Below, in pieces: positions 15,783 through 27,765 of a DNA stretch of 64,000 nucleotides. Below the pieces are notes generated by a model. It saw only the letters and a list, made by a program, of their open reading frames with translations. It did no database searches and was not told where the DNA came from. Positions within the stretch are counted from its first letter, which is position 1; each line of letters starts with the position of its first letter. Source of the stretch: Synaphobranchus kaupii (Eukaryota > Chordata > Actinopteri > Anguilliformes > Synaphobranchidae); NCBI GenBank assembly GCA_029718625.1, contig CM056376.1, positions 24,403,130 through 24,467,129 of the forward strand. Direction: 5' to 3'. The position numbers were made by a program, and so were the translations under genes.

Positions 15783-15865
15783 AAAGGCATTTGAGCTGCA
15801 TAAAAAACAGCAATAAGCCAAGGTGGCCCCTGGTGTTTCTAAAAAAAAAAAATGCAGCTCACTAA
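15783..15865 (-). repeat. right member of the 82-bp inverted repeat pair
   Basis: Reverse complement of 13333-13413, with only a few single-base and homopolymer differences. Confidence 0.9.
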
Positions 15866-16518
15866 ACTGAACCTCTATTCTTGTCTCCATGCCATAAATT
15901 CTGAGCTCATTAGTAACAAAATGCCTAGAAATTATACAAATTAAGGCCGCCATGTTTTTAATGTGTCATCCGTTAATTTGTTTCATTTGTGTCTATTGGT
16001 CCAAACAGTATCAACTCTACCTTGTGCACTGAGGCCTTGGCCCAGCTCTATAGGTGATTCAGCTTTGCCTTTTGTACAGCTGTCATTTTGACAGTTTCCT
16101 TTTAGCTTGACATCTGGTTTTGACAATGCGGTTGTTGTTTCCCATGTCCTCTTTAAAAGCGTAGTAAGCGGACAGACTACACTTGCAGACTTAAAGAGAA
16201 TGATGCAATGCATTGATTGCGGGGTTTTCAAGAGGGTAAATACATTAAAATGCCCTGAAATATGGTCTTCAGACAATGGTAAACTCTGCCTTGGACATGT
16301 CTGAGAAGCGAATCTTAAAGGAATGATATAATTGCATTTGATGTTGGTAAAAGGGAGAGATTGTGCCATTTCTGGGAAACAAAACTCAAAACTGAGTGGT
16401 ACTTTTAGTACTGAAATACATCCGTTTGAATTTAGAATTCTTTCAATTGAATTTGCTACAGTTCAGCCTTCTTTTTGATTCGAGCAGTTTTGTATTGTGA
16501 TCATGCTTAGGTCAAGAC

Positions 16519-16724
16519 AGGGGGTGTCAAACTAAATTCCCAGGGGGCTTCAGTGTCAGCGGATGTTTGTGGTTTTGTTTCAGTAAGCTGCCAATTAAGG
16601 CCGTTGAGAACAATGTGTGTGGATTATTTAGCTAAGTAATGATTTAAATAAACCACTTGTGTCAAGAACACCGCAGAAACCAGCAGACAGTGCAGCCCTC
16701 CATGACTGGAGCTTAACACCTGTG
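16519..16724. mobile_element. short MITE of about 205 bp
   Basis: The left end is GGGGTGTCAAACTAAATTCC. The right end is GCAGCCCTCCATGACTGGAG followed by TTAACACC, an imperfect inverted repeat of the left. This resembles a very common teleost inverted-repeat element. Non-coding. Ends are approximate because the right terminus has decayed. Confidence 0.7.
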
Positions 16725-19183
16725 GGTTAAAGCATGGTTTCAATGAATATTTAATAGATGGAAATGTTTATGCTCTCCTAAACAGAGGTGTGCTAAGCTC
16801 ATTTTGAATATTGCTGAACTCATCAAAAAATAAAAACTTGATAGAGAGTGGGCAGGAATTGGATGCACTGCAGACGGCAGTTACCTTCAATTCAGGTTTT
16901 GGGCAAATATTTGCCTTTAATTACTGTCCTCTCCCTTTTGTCATTGATGTCAAAATGGGGGCTCAACAGCTTCATCCTCACGGCCAGGAGAAATCCCCCT
17001 CCCTGGACTCCGAGCACAAATCAAATACATCAGTTCTCCAAATGCAAGGTACAGTGTGTCTTAATAAAATCCCTTTCAAATACATATGTCAGGTCATTGA
17101 AGGGGGGGATGGGGGGAGGGGGCGGGCAATAAATAAGAAATAAGTACTAAATAATGTGGTTGAAAGCTGTGATTGAATCATTGATAAGTGAATAAACAGA
17201 CTCCCCGACTATTGTATCCCCCTTGATCTACCCATGACACTGTTGAGCATGGCATCCTCAACAACCAAGCTAATGCTAATTGGATCTTTGTTTTTATCAG
17301 ATAATAACACGAGTAATGACAGCATAGCCACTGTCAGACAGGTGAAGGTTTTGACCTGCGTATTTAACAGCCGGATAATCACATCTCCAAGATTTCTTTC
17401 TTCAATCTCAAGAGTGTATCTCATCTAGAGAAGTGTTATCTTTTGTACAGATGGTAGTAAGGCTAAATATATCATAACATCACACAACTGTGGCTTTTTG
17501 ATCTGATGATGTGTGGGGGAAAAATGTGAGAGAATGCCATTTACTGGGTTACTACTTTCTTTTTTATTTATTTTATTTTAGCTTTTTTACATTTTGAAAC
17601 AGCAATGATTTAATGGCTGTTTTGGAGGAACATGACAGTACAAATGACTCCCCAAATAAAGTGCTCCCAAAATATAAATCAAGGGTGATGAACAAGATAA
17701 TATATCTTCTTGTTAGGTACAAGGCAATAGGTGAGATTGCATTTTGAATTAGCTATCTCATTCCAGTTATCTACATTCATGAGGGATGCTCATTGACTGT
17801 GTTTGTTCTCTGGTCCTTGTTGCTCTGAACCAGTTTACTCCCAATTAGGTGCAAATTAATCTAATGAATGTTAATTGAAGGAAATTGCATAGGTAATAAG
17901 AAGATGGACTATGCCAGCCTGATAGTAAACAGGATACAGTTACAGTAGATGTTTCTTTTTTTCTGAAGTAACTTTAATTGTGCTGAGACAAGCAAACAGT
18001 ACTTTTATTATCTTTTGAAAGATAGTTTGCATTAGTTAGCATGCAGGGCTTACCACATGCGTGGATTTTAATTATTAGGAATCATCTTTCCTTGAAATGT
18101 GATATTCCCTATTAGACATGTGCGGCATACCAGGGGACACTGAATTTGGGGCTGGGACCCACTGCTGATGTTCATTCTTCCTCTTTAATTAGGTGCTCAT
18201 TTAGACTTGGGACACCAGGTGAGTGGGATCCCACGGCAATACTCAACATCAAAGCTAATGCTAATTGGATCAATTAACCATCAGGTAGAACCTGCAGTGC
18301 TATGGGCCAGAATTGAGTATGTAGACATTATGTACATTATGCTGTACCTTTAAGAAACTAAAGAACAAAGACAAGAAAGGGAACGGAAAGCTCACCAATA
18401 AGAATGTAGAAAGAGTGGTAAAAATATGGAAAGACGGGGGTCTTTCTTGGGGTCGAAACATGTTGGTTATTCTTGTGCCATGTTATTTTAATATTTCTGT
18501 GCAATATAGCAATGCAATAAAAGCTCATTTTTAAAAATAAAGATATTTCTCCTCTTACTCTTCTTTCACAATAAGAGTGCTTTTGAACACCTGGGACAAG
18601 CTCTCATTCATATTGTTCTTACTTTTATCTAGATTGGTATTACTGAGATATGTTTTTGTTATTTCTTTTGCTAATATCAGGGGTTAGTGAGCTATGCATT
18701 TATGTTGGAAGACTTTAGATATATCGCCATTTTATGTTTAATGGTATTCTTGTTTGTGTAATTTCAATGCCTATAATGAGATGAAAAATGCTAACATTTT
18801 CTAATGAGAATTTTTTTGTTCATTGCACCCTTGGAAATTACCCCCTGCAGGGGAACTTCAGGATGGTGGATTTGTACATACTGTAAGAAGAATAATGTAT
18901 TCTTAAGTGTATTATTGATAGTTAAGGCAGTGCACTTGTTGTAACAAATGAAGACATGAGACAATTATGGTCAAAAGGACTTTATAGTATGCTACAAATA
19001 AGTCAGATGAGGTTATTATGTTGTTGGGCCTTCATAGAGGTAGATGATGCTTCAGATGTTTCACCTTTATTTCTATATATAAAAAAAAACAATAAGGAGG
19101 ATTTCCTGTCGGGCATGGGTTACGGCCAGAGCACAAGGGCTTTTTTAAAAATGTTAAATTACATGAAGCAGGTCATAATATAC
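16725..19183. other. AT-rich low-repeat stretch with CNE-like segments
   Basis: No gene was found. Segments at about 17800-17900 and 18180-18290 are rich in AATTAG, TAATGA and CTAATTGG-type homeodomain-like motifs and carry no repeat signature, so they could be conserved non-coding elements (inference only). A twin-AATAAA region near 18500-18545 could be the 3' end of an old retroelement, but I cannot name it. Confidence 0.35.
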
Positions 19184-19880
19184 AACCCCAATTCCAAACA
19201 GTATGTAAAATGCACATAAAAGCAGAAAGCAGTGATTTGTACATTCTCTTTTACATATATTTAATTTAAAAACAGTACAAAGAAAATATATTAATGTTTT
19301 ACCTTATCAGCTTTATTGATGTCTGTAAATATACGCTAATTTCAAATTTGATGCCGACAACACGTTCCAAAAAAGTTGGGACAGGGCCAAAATAAAGACT
19401 GGGAAGTTCAAAAAACACCTGTTTGGAACATTTCCACAGGTAAAACAGGTGATGCTATCATGACTGGGTATAAAAGGATATCAAAAGACTCTTGATATCT
19501 TATTGTCAGGTGCTCGTACAAGCGGTACTATAACCTGTTTGCATTTGAATGGATCTCTATGGGAAGTTGGGGGGTGGGACTAGATTAAGCTACATTACAC
19601 AGGAATAGTATGGAACCCATGGTTTGATAAATGGCTGTGCGTCATCAAGGGTCTGCGGTATCAAACGAGCCTCAAACCATCACTCTGCTGCCAGATATGC
19701 AAGATATGGATGGATCACTTGAAGGGTTGTTTATCCTGACTTATTTTTTCATAGAGTTCAATGGGAAAATGAGTCAGGAGAAACAACCTTTAAAGTGAGC
19801 CATCCATATCTACTGCATATCAGGCAGCAGAGTGATAGTTTAAAGCTTGTTTGATACCTCAGACCCTTGATGACTATTTA
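19184..19880 (+). mobile_element. family B transposon, copy 2 (3'-truncated)
   Basis: It begins ACAACCCCAATTCC at 19184 and continues through the sub-terminal repeat (AACACGTTCC, AAGTTGGGACAGG) at 19360-19385. It then runs through the segment that is unoccupied here but carries the MITE and LTR in copy 1, and through the palindrome from 19576 to about 19875. The right terminal region found in copy 1 is missing. No transposase is present. Its chief value is as the empty-site reference for copy 1. Confidence 0.88.
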
Positions 19881-20084
19881 AATTACTGTTTAAATAAAGT
19901 AATTTTTTTGAGTCTCTTGGATGAGGGAAACATGTTGCAGTAAAAGTATTTATAGTTATTGAATGTCCATTGTACTGTAGGTTTCAGCATTATCCAATAT
20001 ATGGTTCTTGAAATTAAGACCAGAGACTCATGTCTCCTACATGGGATAATACATGTCCATTCTTTTTTTTAATTAGAAGTGCTC

Positions 20085-22612
20085 ACATGACCCTTGTTTT
20101 TTATTTTTATTTTATACCGCATACCCTTTAAAATTTCCATAGAGACCCCAACCTCTCAAATTGAATTATTTCCAGCTGTAAAGCAGCCATTATCTTTCTG
20201 AGCAACCCTTGAAAACTCTGAGAGGAAATATTTCCACTCCTTTAAAATTATTCTCATTGCCACTACCATGCCAAGTATTAAGGGTTGTTGTTCACTAAAA
20301 GGTACTGCAAGAGTAGCCTCTGATCAGCCAAAGTGAGCTAGTTTTCTAACTGGGGAGATTTGTCGATTGTAAACTTTTGAATAACAGTGAAAAATATCTA
20401 ACCAGAGGCTAGAAATTTGAGGATAGAATCAAAAAAGGTATGCTAAAGTGCCTTGTGAGTGCCTGCATCTATCATACTTTGGAGACCATGGGATAAAACT
20501 GATTCAGTTTCATTTGAGAGTGGTGTAATCTGTGAATTGCTTTGCTGAAGCCTTGTATTGATCAAGACAGGTATGTATTCTGGTTAGACCTTCACATTGC
20601 TTCTCTGAGAGCTCCTCTGTATCAAGGTCTGTCTCACAAGGTATTTTAAGATGACTGGAGGAAACAGCATAATTAGTAAACAAGGAAACAAACTGTGAGA
20701 TTAAATGATTAGCGTCCGGTGGTTCTTGCATGACTCTGTAAAAAGGGCGATCCTGGGGGAGAGTCTCAAAATCAGTTATACTTTGTTTGACAAAGTGTCA
20801 GACTTGTAAATACTGGGGGAAATTAAGTAGTGAGAAGGTTGCATACAGATGATTTCAATCAATGAAAAGATGCAAAGTGCTCATTGATATACAAGTCTTT
20901 GATTGAAAGCAATTCCTTTTTCCTACCCTTGTAATAAAAAGGTCTCATCTTTCAGAGCTCCCACAATGTTATGGTTCAAGCAAATGTGGGAATAAACTGA
21001 GATGTCTGGAATTTAAAAGAAAATAATACATTTGTTTCAATATTCGAAAGGAGTTGTTAAGAATAGAATTATCACAGATCATACTCTTGGGGGAGTCAAC
21101 CTTTGAGGAATACTTGCAGAAAGGGAGGTCTTAGTAACTGCATTCCATACCCAACCATTAGTGGAGTAGTGGTAACATCATTCCCTGGAAAGTTATCCCA
21201 CCAGTAGATCATTGCCTTGCCATTCACTGTCCAATAATCATGCTGAAAAACATTCTGCAGGTGAGCCTTAGACGTTCAATGCGCTTTGTAGCCCCAAACA
21301 AATGGCATAATTGTGGAATTTAAAGTCTTAAAAAAAGATAAAGTTTGAAAAATAGGTAGGCTCTTTAAAAGGTAGACAAGCCTATAGGGAGGGAAACCAT
21401 TTTTACAGTGTTGATACACCCTATGAACGACAGAGGTAAATTCCTCCTGTTCTCAAAGTTGTTTTCCAGCTTGAGTTTGAAAACAAATCTCGGGTTCCTG
21501 GAGATAACCAATCCAAGGTGAGTAAAATGTTTGTAAGTTATTTTAAATTAAAGAGTCTTAAAGAACTCTCCATCCATCTATCCCTTTCTGTACGGGGCAT
21601 TAATACACTTTTCACAATTAATTCAATAACCATAAAAACTTCCAAAACGTTTGATTAACTGTAGGAGATGGAGGAGAGAGGGTGGAGTGTCAGACAAATA
21701 CAAAATCACATCATCAGAATATAAGTCTGGATGATTTAATTTTAATGTCAGGATGATTTCTAATACTTATGGCAAGGGGCTCTAGAGCCGAATTGAACAG
21801 CAGGGGACTGAGACAACAACCCTGCCGTATTCTGTGATGTAAGGAAAAATAATCTGATTTGTCATAGTTATCAAGGATGGCTGATTTTGGAGAAGCATAT
21901 AGCATCTTGATAAGCTATGATAAGTTGTCCCCAAATGTTTTAATACCAGGTGCATATACCTCCATTCAATCTGATCAAAAGCATTCATGGTGTCAAGGGA
22001 TACAACTGCTGACTTTAGAACTTCACAGTGCATAGTGTACATGTTATTAAATAATCCATGAACATGTGAGAAAGAAAATCTACCAGGACAAAGCCGGTTT
22101 GATCAGAATGTATACAAGATGAGCATGTATAAGAGCATGCGTCTGCCCAATCTGGCAAATACCCGAGCTATAATTTTTTTGGTCTCAGTTTGACAAACTC
22201 AAAGGCCTGTATCCAGCAAGATCTGTTTCATATACCCTTCGTAAAAAATATTGTGGGAATCTATTACTTTCCACAGAATCTTTACTCATTCTCAGAAGTA
22301 GATGGGAGATGATTTCACAGTGAGCTTTATAGAATTCAACTCCACAGCCATCTGGGCCAGCTGCCTTGCCAGAGTGGAATGACCTTACAGCATCGCTGAT
22401 TTCTTGGGTGAACTCTGCATCCAGCTCTTCTCCGGCAGCATCACTGAGCGCAGGTATGTCAACAAAATTAAGAAACTCCTTTATCTCAGAGCCTGAAGCA
22501 TGACATATGGAGGTGCACAATGCTTCGTGGCACTCCTTAAAACGGCTTTTGATATTCCTAGGGTTGGTCAATAAAACATCTGAGCTGGATTTGATCTGGT
22601 GTGTAGCCCTAC
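20085..22612 (-). pseudogene. 5'-truncated L1-type LINE, ORF2 reverse transcriptase remnant
   Basis: Read on the minus strand from 22610 downward. An upstream linker block ending LDAEFTQEISDAVRSF is followed by SGKAAGPDGCGVEFYKA and YRPLSLSN near 22190-22400. Next come VSLDTMNAFDQIEW near 21960-22010, QGCCLSPLLFNSALEPLA near 21760-21830, and YLG/NLPLSFIGCINTVKM-like text near 21390-21500. The C-terminal part contains KQFTDYTTLK-like text near 20510-20540. Order and content match the ORF2 protein of L1/Tx1-type non-LTR retrotransposons: reverse transcriptase, then the C-terminal region. The catalytic YADD-like block is not readable. Several frameshifts and stops break it. The endonuclease domain and ORF1 are absent, consistent with 5' truncation at about 22610. 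The 3' end lies near 20085 in A/T-rich sequence. Confidence 0.85.
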
Positions 22613-24270
22613 TATGACTGTCGAGTTTAATTGGTTCCTAGGGTTGTGTCATCGGGCCTCCTGCTTCGAGTACGCTTGTTGTCACGGTGACAGTGAATGG
22701 CGAGATTGTGCAAGAGCGATGATAGTGATAGGGCAGGGAGGTCTTCATACTGCCCAACCCATTCCCCCCCCCCCCCCCCAAATTCTTTGGACATGAGTCC
22801 AGCCCCAGGGAGCCGGGTATATGGCAGATGTGTAAGCCTGTCATGCTACATTTAAGAGCTTGATTCCTTAACTTGGAGACGTAGGGTAGCATACAGGGTG
22901 ATTCATCATATAGCATTGATCATTTCCTAATGGCCACAGCATCCAGAGATGATTCGGCAGTGGATGGGTTTTGCCGGTGGTAACACGGCCAAACAATGAT
23001 GCGGCGATGCCGGGAGGGAGACATCAACCATTAGGCGTGGGAGCTTTGTGTGGAAGGGAGATCTCTACTAATTTCCCTTTTCTTTAATTGTACTTAATTA
23101 CCCAGGTTGCTGCTGCAGGCATGAATTTATCAGGCCTAAGTGTCCCTTGAACGATAACATTGATTTAAATCCTCAAATTAATTAATTACTGCACTCTCAC
23201 AATGTGAATTGTTTTGACTGAATTAACCGCAGATCATACATTGTAGTCAAAGTCACATTAGCTAGTTATGCTGCATAAAAAAATAAAAAAATCCTGCTTA
23301 CGTTCTCCTTTCTCACTGTTCTACATCCATGAATGCATGCCAATATTTAAACTGGTTCAGTTATTTTGTTTAGATTGGGTTTTGCCTAAAATCAGCTAAC
23401 GGTTCACAGCCAGGCAGTCAGTTTTATAACATTGTATTTCATGACAAAACTTGTCAAGAATAATCATCTAGTGGAAGAAAAAAACAGAACGGATTTCTCT
23501 GTTCATGACAGCGAGAGATACATTATTTGCGTATATATCTGCACGGAGCTTCCATTCTTCTCGGTGCTAAGTGATGCATTAAGGGGAATCGTAGAAAAAT
23601 GATGAGCAAGAAGGAGACAGCTGTACAACATAATGCGTATTCTATTTAATAATGTAGTATGACTTTCTCATAAGAGTTCCTTCTCAGTGAACGGCAGAGC
23701 TGATGAGATCATATGGCATGGGAATACCATGGCCTCTTTTAATAAACAATTCTGACACACCATAGTGCATTTGTAAGGAGTACAGGGGAGGGAGACTATA
23801 TAACACTGCTAATACAAATTTTTAATGTGGTATTTCTTAATTTAAAGGGATCCGCAGAGGTCAGTATGTATATTAATTCTGATGTGCAGGTTCCCTCATG
23901 TGACCGAGAAGTCTCCATCAAATTGTATTTGTTCTACACAGGGGAGCTCCTTAGTATTTTTAATAAAATGTTCAAAACTTTCCCATTACTGTTGCAGGCA
24001 TGAAATGACTGTATAAATATGAATGGGACAAAATATCAGCCAACCGTTCCCTTATTTTCTCATTTCTCTCTGGAATGGATTTTCAGCCATTGGCAGTTTC
24101 TTTTCCCGTTTGATGTGTTTTATAGAGTTTTGATTTTTTTTCTGTTTAAGGATATTTCCTGCTATGTACCTTTCACTTCAAGACTCTTCCACTGGTGATA
24201 ATTCTGTGACCTTGCCTTGATTACCATTTCCCCTCGTCTTTTTAGACAATTATCTGTACGGCTGAGCACG
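22613..24270. other. low-repeat stretch with candidate conserved non-coding elements
   Basis: No gene seen. There is a run of 16 C at 22764-22779. The piece at 22960-23270 holds TTAATTA, AATTAATTAATTAC and GATTTAAAT motifs in otherwise complex sequence with no repeat features, as seen in developmental enhancers (inference). A second complex piece at 23480-23760 is similar. Confidence 0.35.
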
Positions 24271-24310
24271 TGTGTGTGTATGTGTGCGTGTGTGTGCGTG
24301 TTTGTGTGTA

Positions 24311-24376
<66 letters not shown>
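24271..24376. repeat. (TG)n microsatellite, about 106 bp
   Basis: Imperfect TG repeat that becomes pure from about 24314. On the plus strand it reads as a Cys/Val frame, which is an artefact. Likely polymorphic and able to form Z-DNA. Confidence 0.95.
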
Positions 24377-24377
<1 letters not shown>

Positions 24378-24957
24378 CTGGCTGCCATGTGTTTATCATA
24401 TAGTCCCCACCTTACAATACGTATGCAACAATATACTCTATTTATGCATGCAATGACCTGTATGTTATTTTTTATTTCATATTTCCATGTAGATTTTTTA
24501 AACTGTCTTAGTCTAATAATCTGTCAGTTTATTCAAATTAGCACAGGCACAGGCAGATTTAAGCACAGCTCCCACAGCCAAATTAGTCCACGTACTTGCA
24601 TGGGTTCAAAGGGCCATTTTACGTATTGCACTGTTCATGAGAAATACATGATTGTCATCATTTACCTCAATTATTACTTAGATTTGTCAGACAGCTGTGA
24701 GGAAAGACATAATACAACTATAAATCTAGGGAACGTAGACGATTCCCCAGGGAAGCTCATTTTCCTCTTGTGGCAAATATCTGCTCCACAAAAATGTAGA
24801 TGAATGACTTGTGTTTAGAAGGAGGGGAGGGTATAGCTGTGTGAGGAAAATAGCTTGCATGACCATACTATGGATTTTGATCATATTTGGATTACATGCA
24901 CCCTCTCTCATGACCCATTTAACCTTTTAAGGTGTAAGATCACACATATGTAATTAC

Positions 24958-25980
24958 AGGGATAGTTCAGAATTTTGGACATAATGTCTCAATTACGACT
25001 TACCCATGATGTAGTTGATTGATGGAAACCATTTTCAGATAATTCCATGCTGTCCCTTCTTTTGGACATATACACATTGCTAATGCTAGCGCAACTCTGA
25101 GGTATCGAGTAGCATCCACTACCAAACGCACTTAAACACTCCACAGTGCACCCAAAGCAAATAAAATACGACGACAGTCTATCGGGGTTATTTTCAGTGA
25201 TTATACCATCATTTTACAAGTCAAACTATCGTTGAATCCTTTACTTTGTGGTCACCTAAATTCTCCGTGGAAGTACGGCGTTAGTTTAGTAGGTAACGTA
25301 AAGTAGCCTATAGCTCTGCCGGCCAAAAACAATATCGCGCGTGTGAAAGAATCAGACTCGTAGTATTGTTAGCTAACGTTCAGGTAAGATGGTATTTCAA
25401 TGTGTATTTCAAGGTTGTTCAAATCATGCAAAAAACATGGGCACCACAAAGTTTTCACAGCTGTGGCTTCTTGCTGCTCGCATGGATGTCACCAATTGAG
25501 ACTCTAAAAAAGTTAAAAGTGTGTGGTGACCATTTCACGGAGGATGACTATGTGAAAATCAAAAAAGGACGGTCGGGACACCCTCTACTGAAGGAGACTG
25601 CTGTTCCATCACCTGTTTTTCTTCATGCACCGAAAACAACTGACGAGCAGGTAACTAATAAATGATTGCATGCGTAATCTACCTATTCAATTTAGCTAGC
25701 TAGTTGCCACGATTGGGAAGTCATGGACGTGGTCAAACTTTTCCTGCAAATTGGTAGCCAGTGTGCTTGCTTGTATATGTTGTGTTATTCTGTTGCATGT
25801 TTGTGTTTAGCTGACTTGTTGTCTACCAAATATGTAACTTTACGGCAAAATGGATTGTGTCGGCAACTGTGGAGTACAGCAGATAGCCTACAGGCAGATA
25901 CCCTAACTAATCTACAGCTAGCTCTGCCGCCGTACTTCCACTGTCCCATATTTTATGTCCCAAAATTCTGAACTATCCCT
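24958..25980 (+). mobile_element. 1,023-bp DNA transposon remnant carrying a THAP domain exon
   Basis: The outer ends are inverted repeats of about 28 bp: AGGGATAGTTCAGAATTTTG at 24958 and its complement ending CTATCCCT at 25980. A second inverted pair lies inside: CCGTGGAAGTACGGCG near 25266 against CGCCGTACTTCCACTG near 25928. Between them is a THAP-type sequence (separate entry). Transposases of P-like and some Kolobok-type elements carry a THAP DNA-binding domain, so this is probably an internally deleted derivative of one of these. I found no convincing target duplication, so the superfamily remains open. Confidence 0.75.
25389..25650 (+). pseudogene. THAP zinc-finger domain fragment, frameshifted
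   Basis: From ATG at 25389 the frame reads MVFQCVFQGCSNHAKN, giving the first two Cys ligands of a C2CH THAP finger. It continues through LWLLAARMDVTN and then meets a stop at 25497. A second frame from about 25493 reads IETLKKLKVCGDHFTEDDY (Cys and His of the second ligand pair, CxxH) and then LLKETAVPSPVF, matching the AVPS-type end of THAP domains. A small deletion near 25490-25497 separates the halves. GAGCAG followed by GTAACT at 25651 looks like a splice donor, so this may be a first exon. THAP domains bind DNA in P-element-type transposases and in host THAP proteins. The location inside an inverted-repeat element argues for transposon origin. Confidence 0.75.
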
Positions 25981-26473
25981 ATAAATGGACATTCTAATGC
26001 TGATGTAACAATCACTACTGCTACTAGAAAGCAGTTCTAGAACACTGATTTTGAATTTTACTACTCTTCAAAAGGTTAAGGGGTATTTATATAGCGGCTG
26101 TGACAGACCTTTGCTTTGGAAACTTGATATTGTAAAAGTTGCCAGGTCTGTGACATCTGTAAAATCCAGACTCATTCCACTGGCAGCTTGTGAAACGCGT
26201 GGATAAAGCCGGATTAGGATCGTTGCTACCGCTCCTGTGGTTTTATTATATGGGGCTTTGTATTACCCTTGTGTGTGAGGACAGTAAGGTAAATGGGTCA
26301 GTTTGAATCTTAGGGAGGTGGTTTTTCATTTGGAGTGGCACATTTATTTATTTTTTGTTACTGACCTAAATGTTGGCCCCATGTTTGTGCTCATCTGCTA
26401 AAAAATAATAACCTGCTCCGTTCTATTTTTTATTAAAATTTTTTTGCCTGAGTTGACTAAGTATGTGGATTTC

Positions 26474-26509
<36 letters not shown>

Positions 26510-27377
26510 ATTTTTACACAGTAAGCTTACACATATTCCCTCCACACACAAATTCATTACACATTATTAATACTGCATTGAATTTTACGTAGCCTAATAG
26601 CTGTGTGTGTCTGTGTCCTTACATTTGTACTACATGCATAACATGCTACATTTATCTGTGGTGCATAACTTAATCTAAATGAATGCTTCCTGATGCACTG
26701 CTCATTTGGAATTGCTGCACGGCACGATCCAAGGAATCGTCCTTTTTCCTCATTATACGTTTACGTTAAACATACACCATTGTTTTTCTTTAGACATTCA
26801 ACTGCCGCATACTGTGTGCAGCTCCCCTTGTCCGTCTCCATGCATGGACTTTTTTATATTGTGCCACATGCTGGGGAATGTGTAGAGAATGCCTCCTAGA
26901 TGTCATTTTTTCTATTATGTGATGTTTTTAAATGACTACTGCACTTGTGCCCGGTCAGCGGGGAGCCATGATGGTGATTGAGATGTACGTGTGACAAATG
27001 ATTTTGACATTGAGCTTGGGCCCAAAATGGAGGGCCCAGACATTTCTGTCACACAGATATTCAAAATGTGGGGTGTTTTATAAGCGAAGCTGACAAAAAT
27101 GAGCGGGGCTGGACTGAGGATGACTCTGCGGCAGGTTTTAGAGTGAAGTTCTCACCGTTTACATTTTTAAAATATGTTTTCAGGGCTTTTTCAGCTTCAT
27201 TGGACAGCACAATGTAGAGCATGGATATTCAAATCTGAACCTCAAATCCAAATCCAGCCCTGGTTTTCTTTCTCCAAGGGTAATTAATTGAACAATTAAG
27301 TGCTACTGATTGGCCAGATGTCTTCATACCTGATTCCCAAGCAAAAGGAGGGTGGAAAACCAGGACCGTGATTTGAA
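25981..27377. other. non-coding stretch with (GA)n
   Basis: Contains a 32-bp GA repeat at 26476-26507. No gene or named transposon was recognised otherwise. Confidence 0.45.
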
Positions 27378-27521
27378 TACCAGGGGTGTAGAGGGACAGG
27401 AAGAATGGGGAGCGAGGGTGCGAGAAACATGCGACAATAGTCGCGCGATCGGATTCGAACCGCTGACATTGCAGTTCGCAATGAGCGTGTGGACGGTGCT
27501 CTAGAGGCCACCGAGACACCC
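27378..27521 (-). repeat. tRNA-derived SINE, minus strand
   Basis: On the minus strand it starts GGGTGTCTCGGTGGCCTCTA (27521 downward), an A-box-like head. A B-box GCGGTTCGAATCC follows near 27450-27462, then a CGCATGTTTCTCGCACC and CCTGTCCCTCTACA tail typical of teleost tRNA-derived SINEs. Non-coding; open frames of 71 and 96 codons over it are artefacts. Confidence 0.75.
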
Positions 27522-27586
27522 AGATCTACATGTTAAAAGATGACAGGAAAGCTGTTTCAATTTATTCAATTTACTATTTCCGCAGT

Positions 27587-27675
27587 TAGTGCAAGGACAA
27601 GAAAACAACTGGGAATCAAACCTGCAACCTTTCACTTACAAGGCCAGTTCCTTAACCATTATACTACACTGTCAC
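27587..27675 (-). repeat. second tRNA-derived SINE head, minus strand
   Basis: On the minus strand it reads GTGTAGTATAATGGTTAAGG (A box) and then GCAGGTTTGATTCCC (B box), the order and spacing of a Pol III promoter. It is a different SINE family from its neighbour at 27378-27521 and lacks a clear body. It is not a functional tRNA gene, because no cloverleaf with acceptor stem pairing is apparent. Confidence 0.7.
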
Positions 27676-27765
27676 CTTATGTAGAAATGTTCACATATTT
27701 AGTATTTATTATTAGTCAATCACATAGGCCTAGTAAATGTAGCATACTGGTAGACTATGTGAGAG

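Noticed and set aside
24217..24456. Cys/Val-rich protein
   Set aside because: It is the translation of a (TG)n microsatellite.
24387..24803. 138-codon coding region after the (TG)n tract
   Set aside because: It has no recognisable domain and begins beside a microsatellite; it is consistent with chance.
25389..25650. Functional host THAP gene
   Set aside because: The domain is split by a frameshift and stop and lies within transposon-like inverted repeats.
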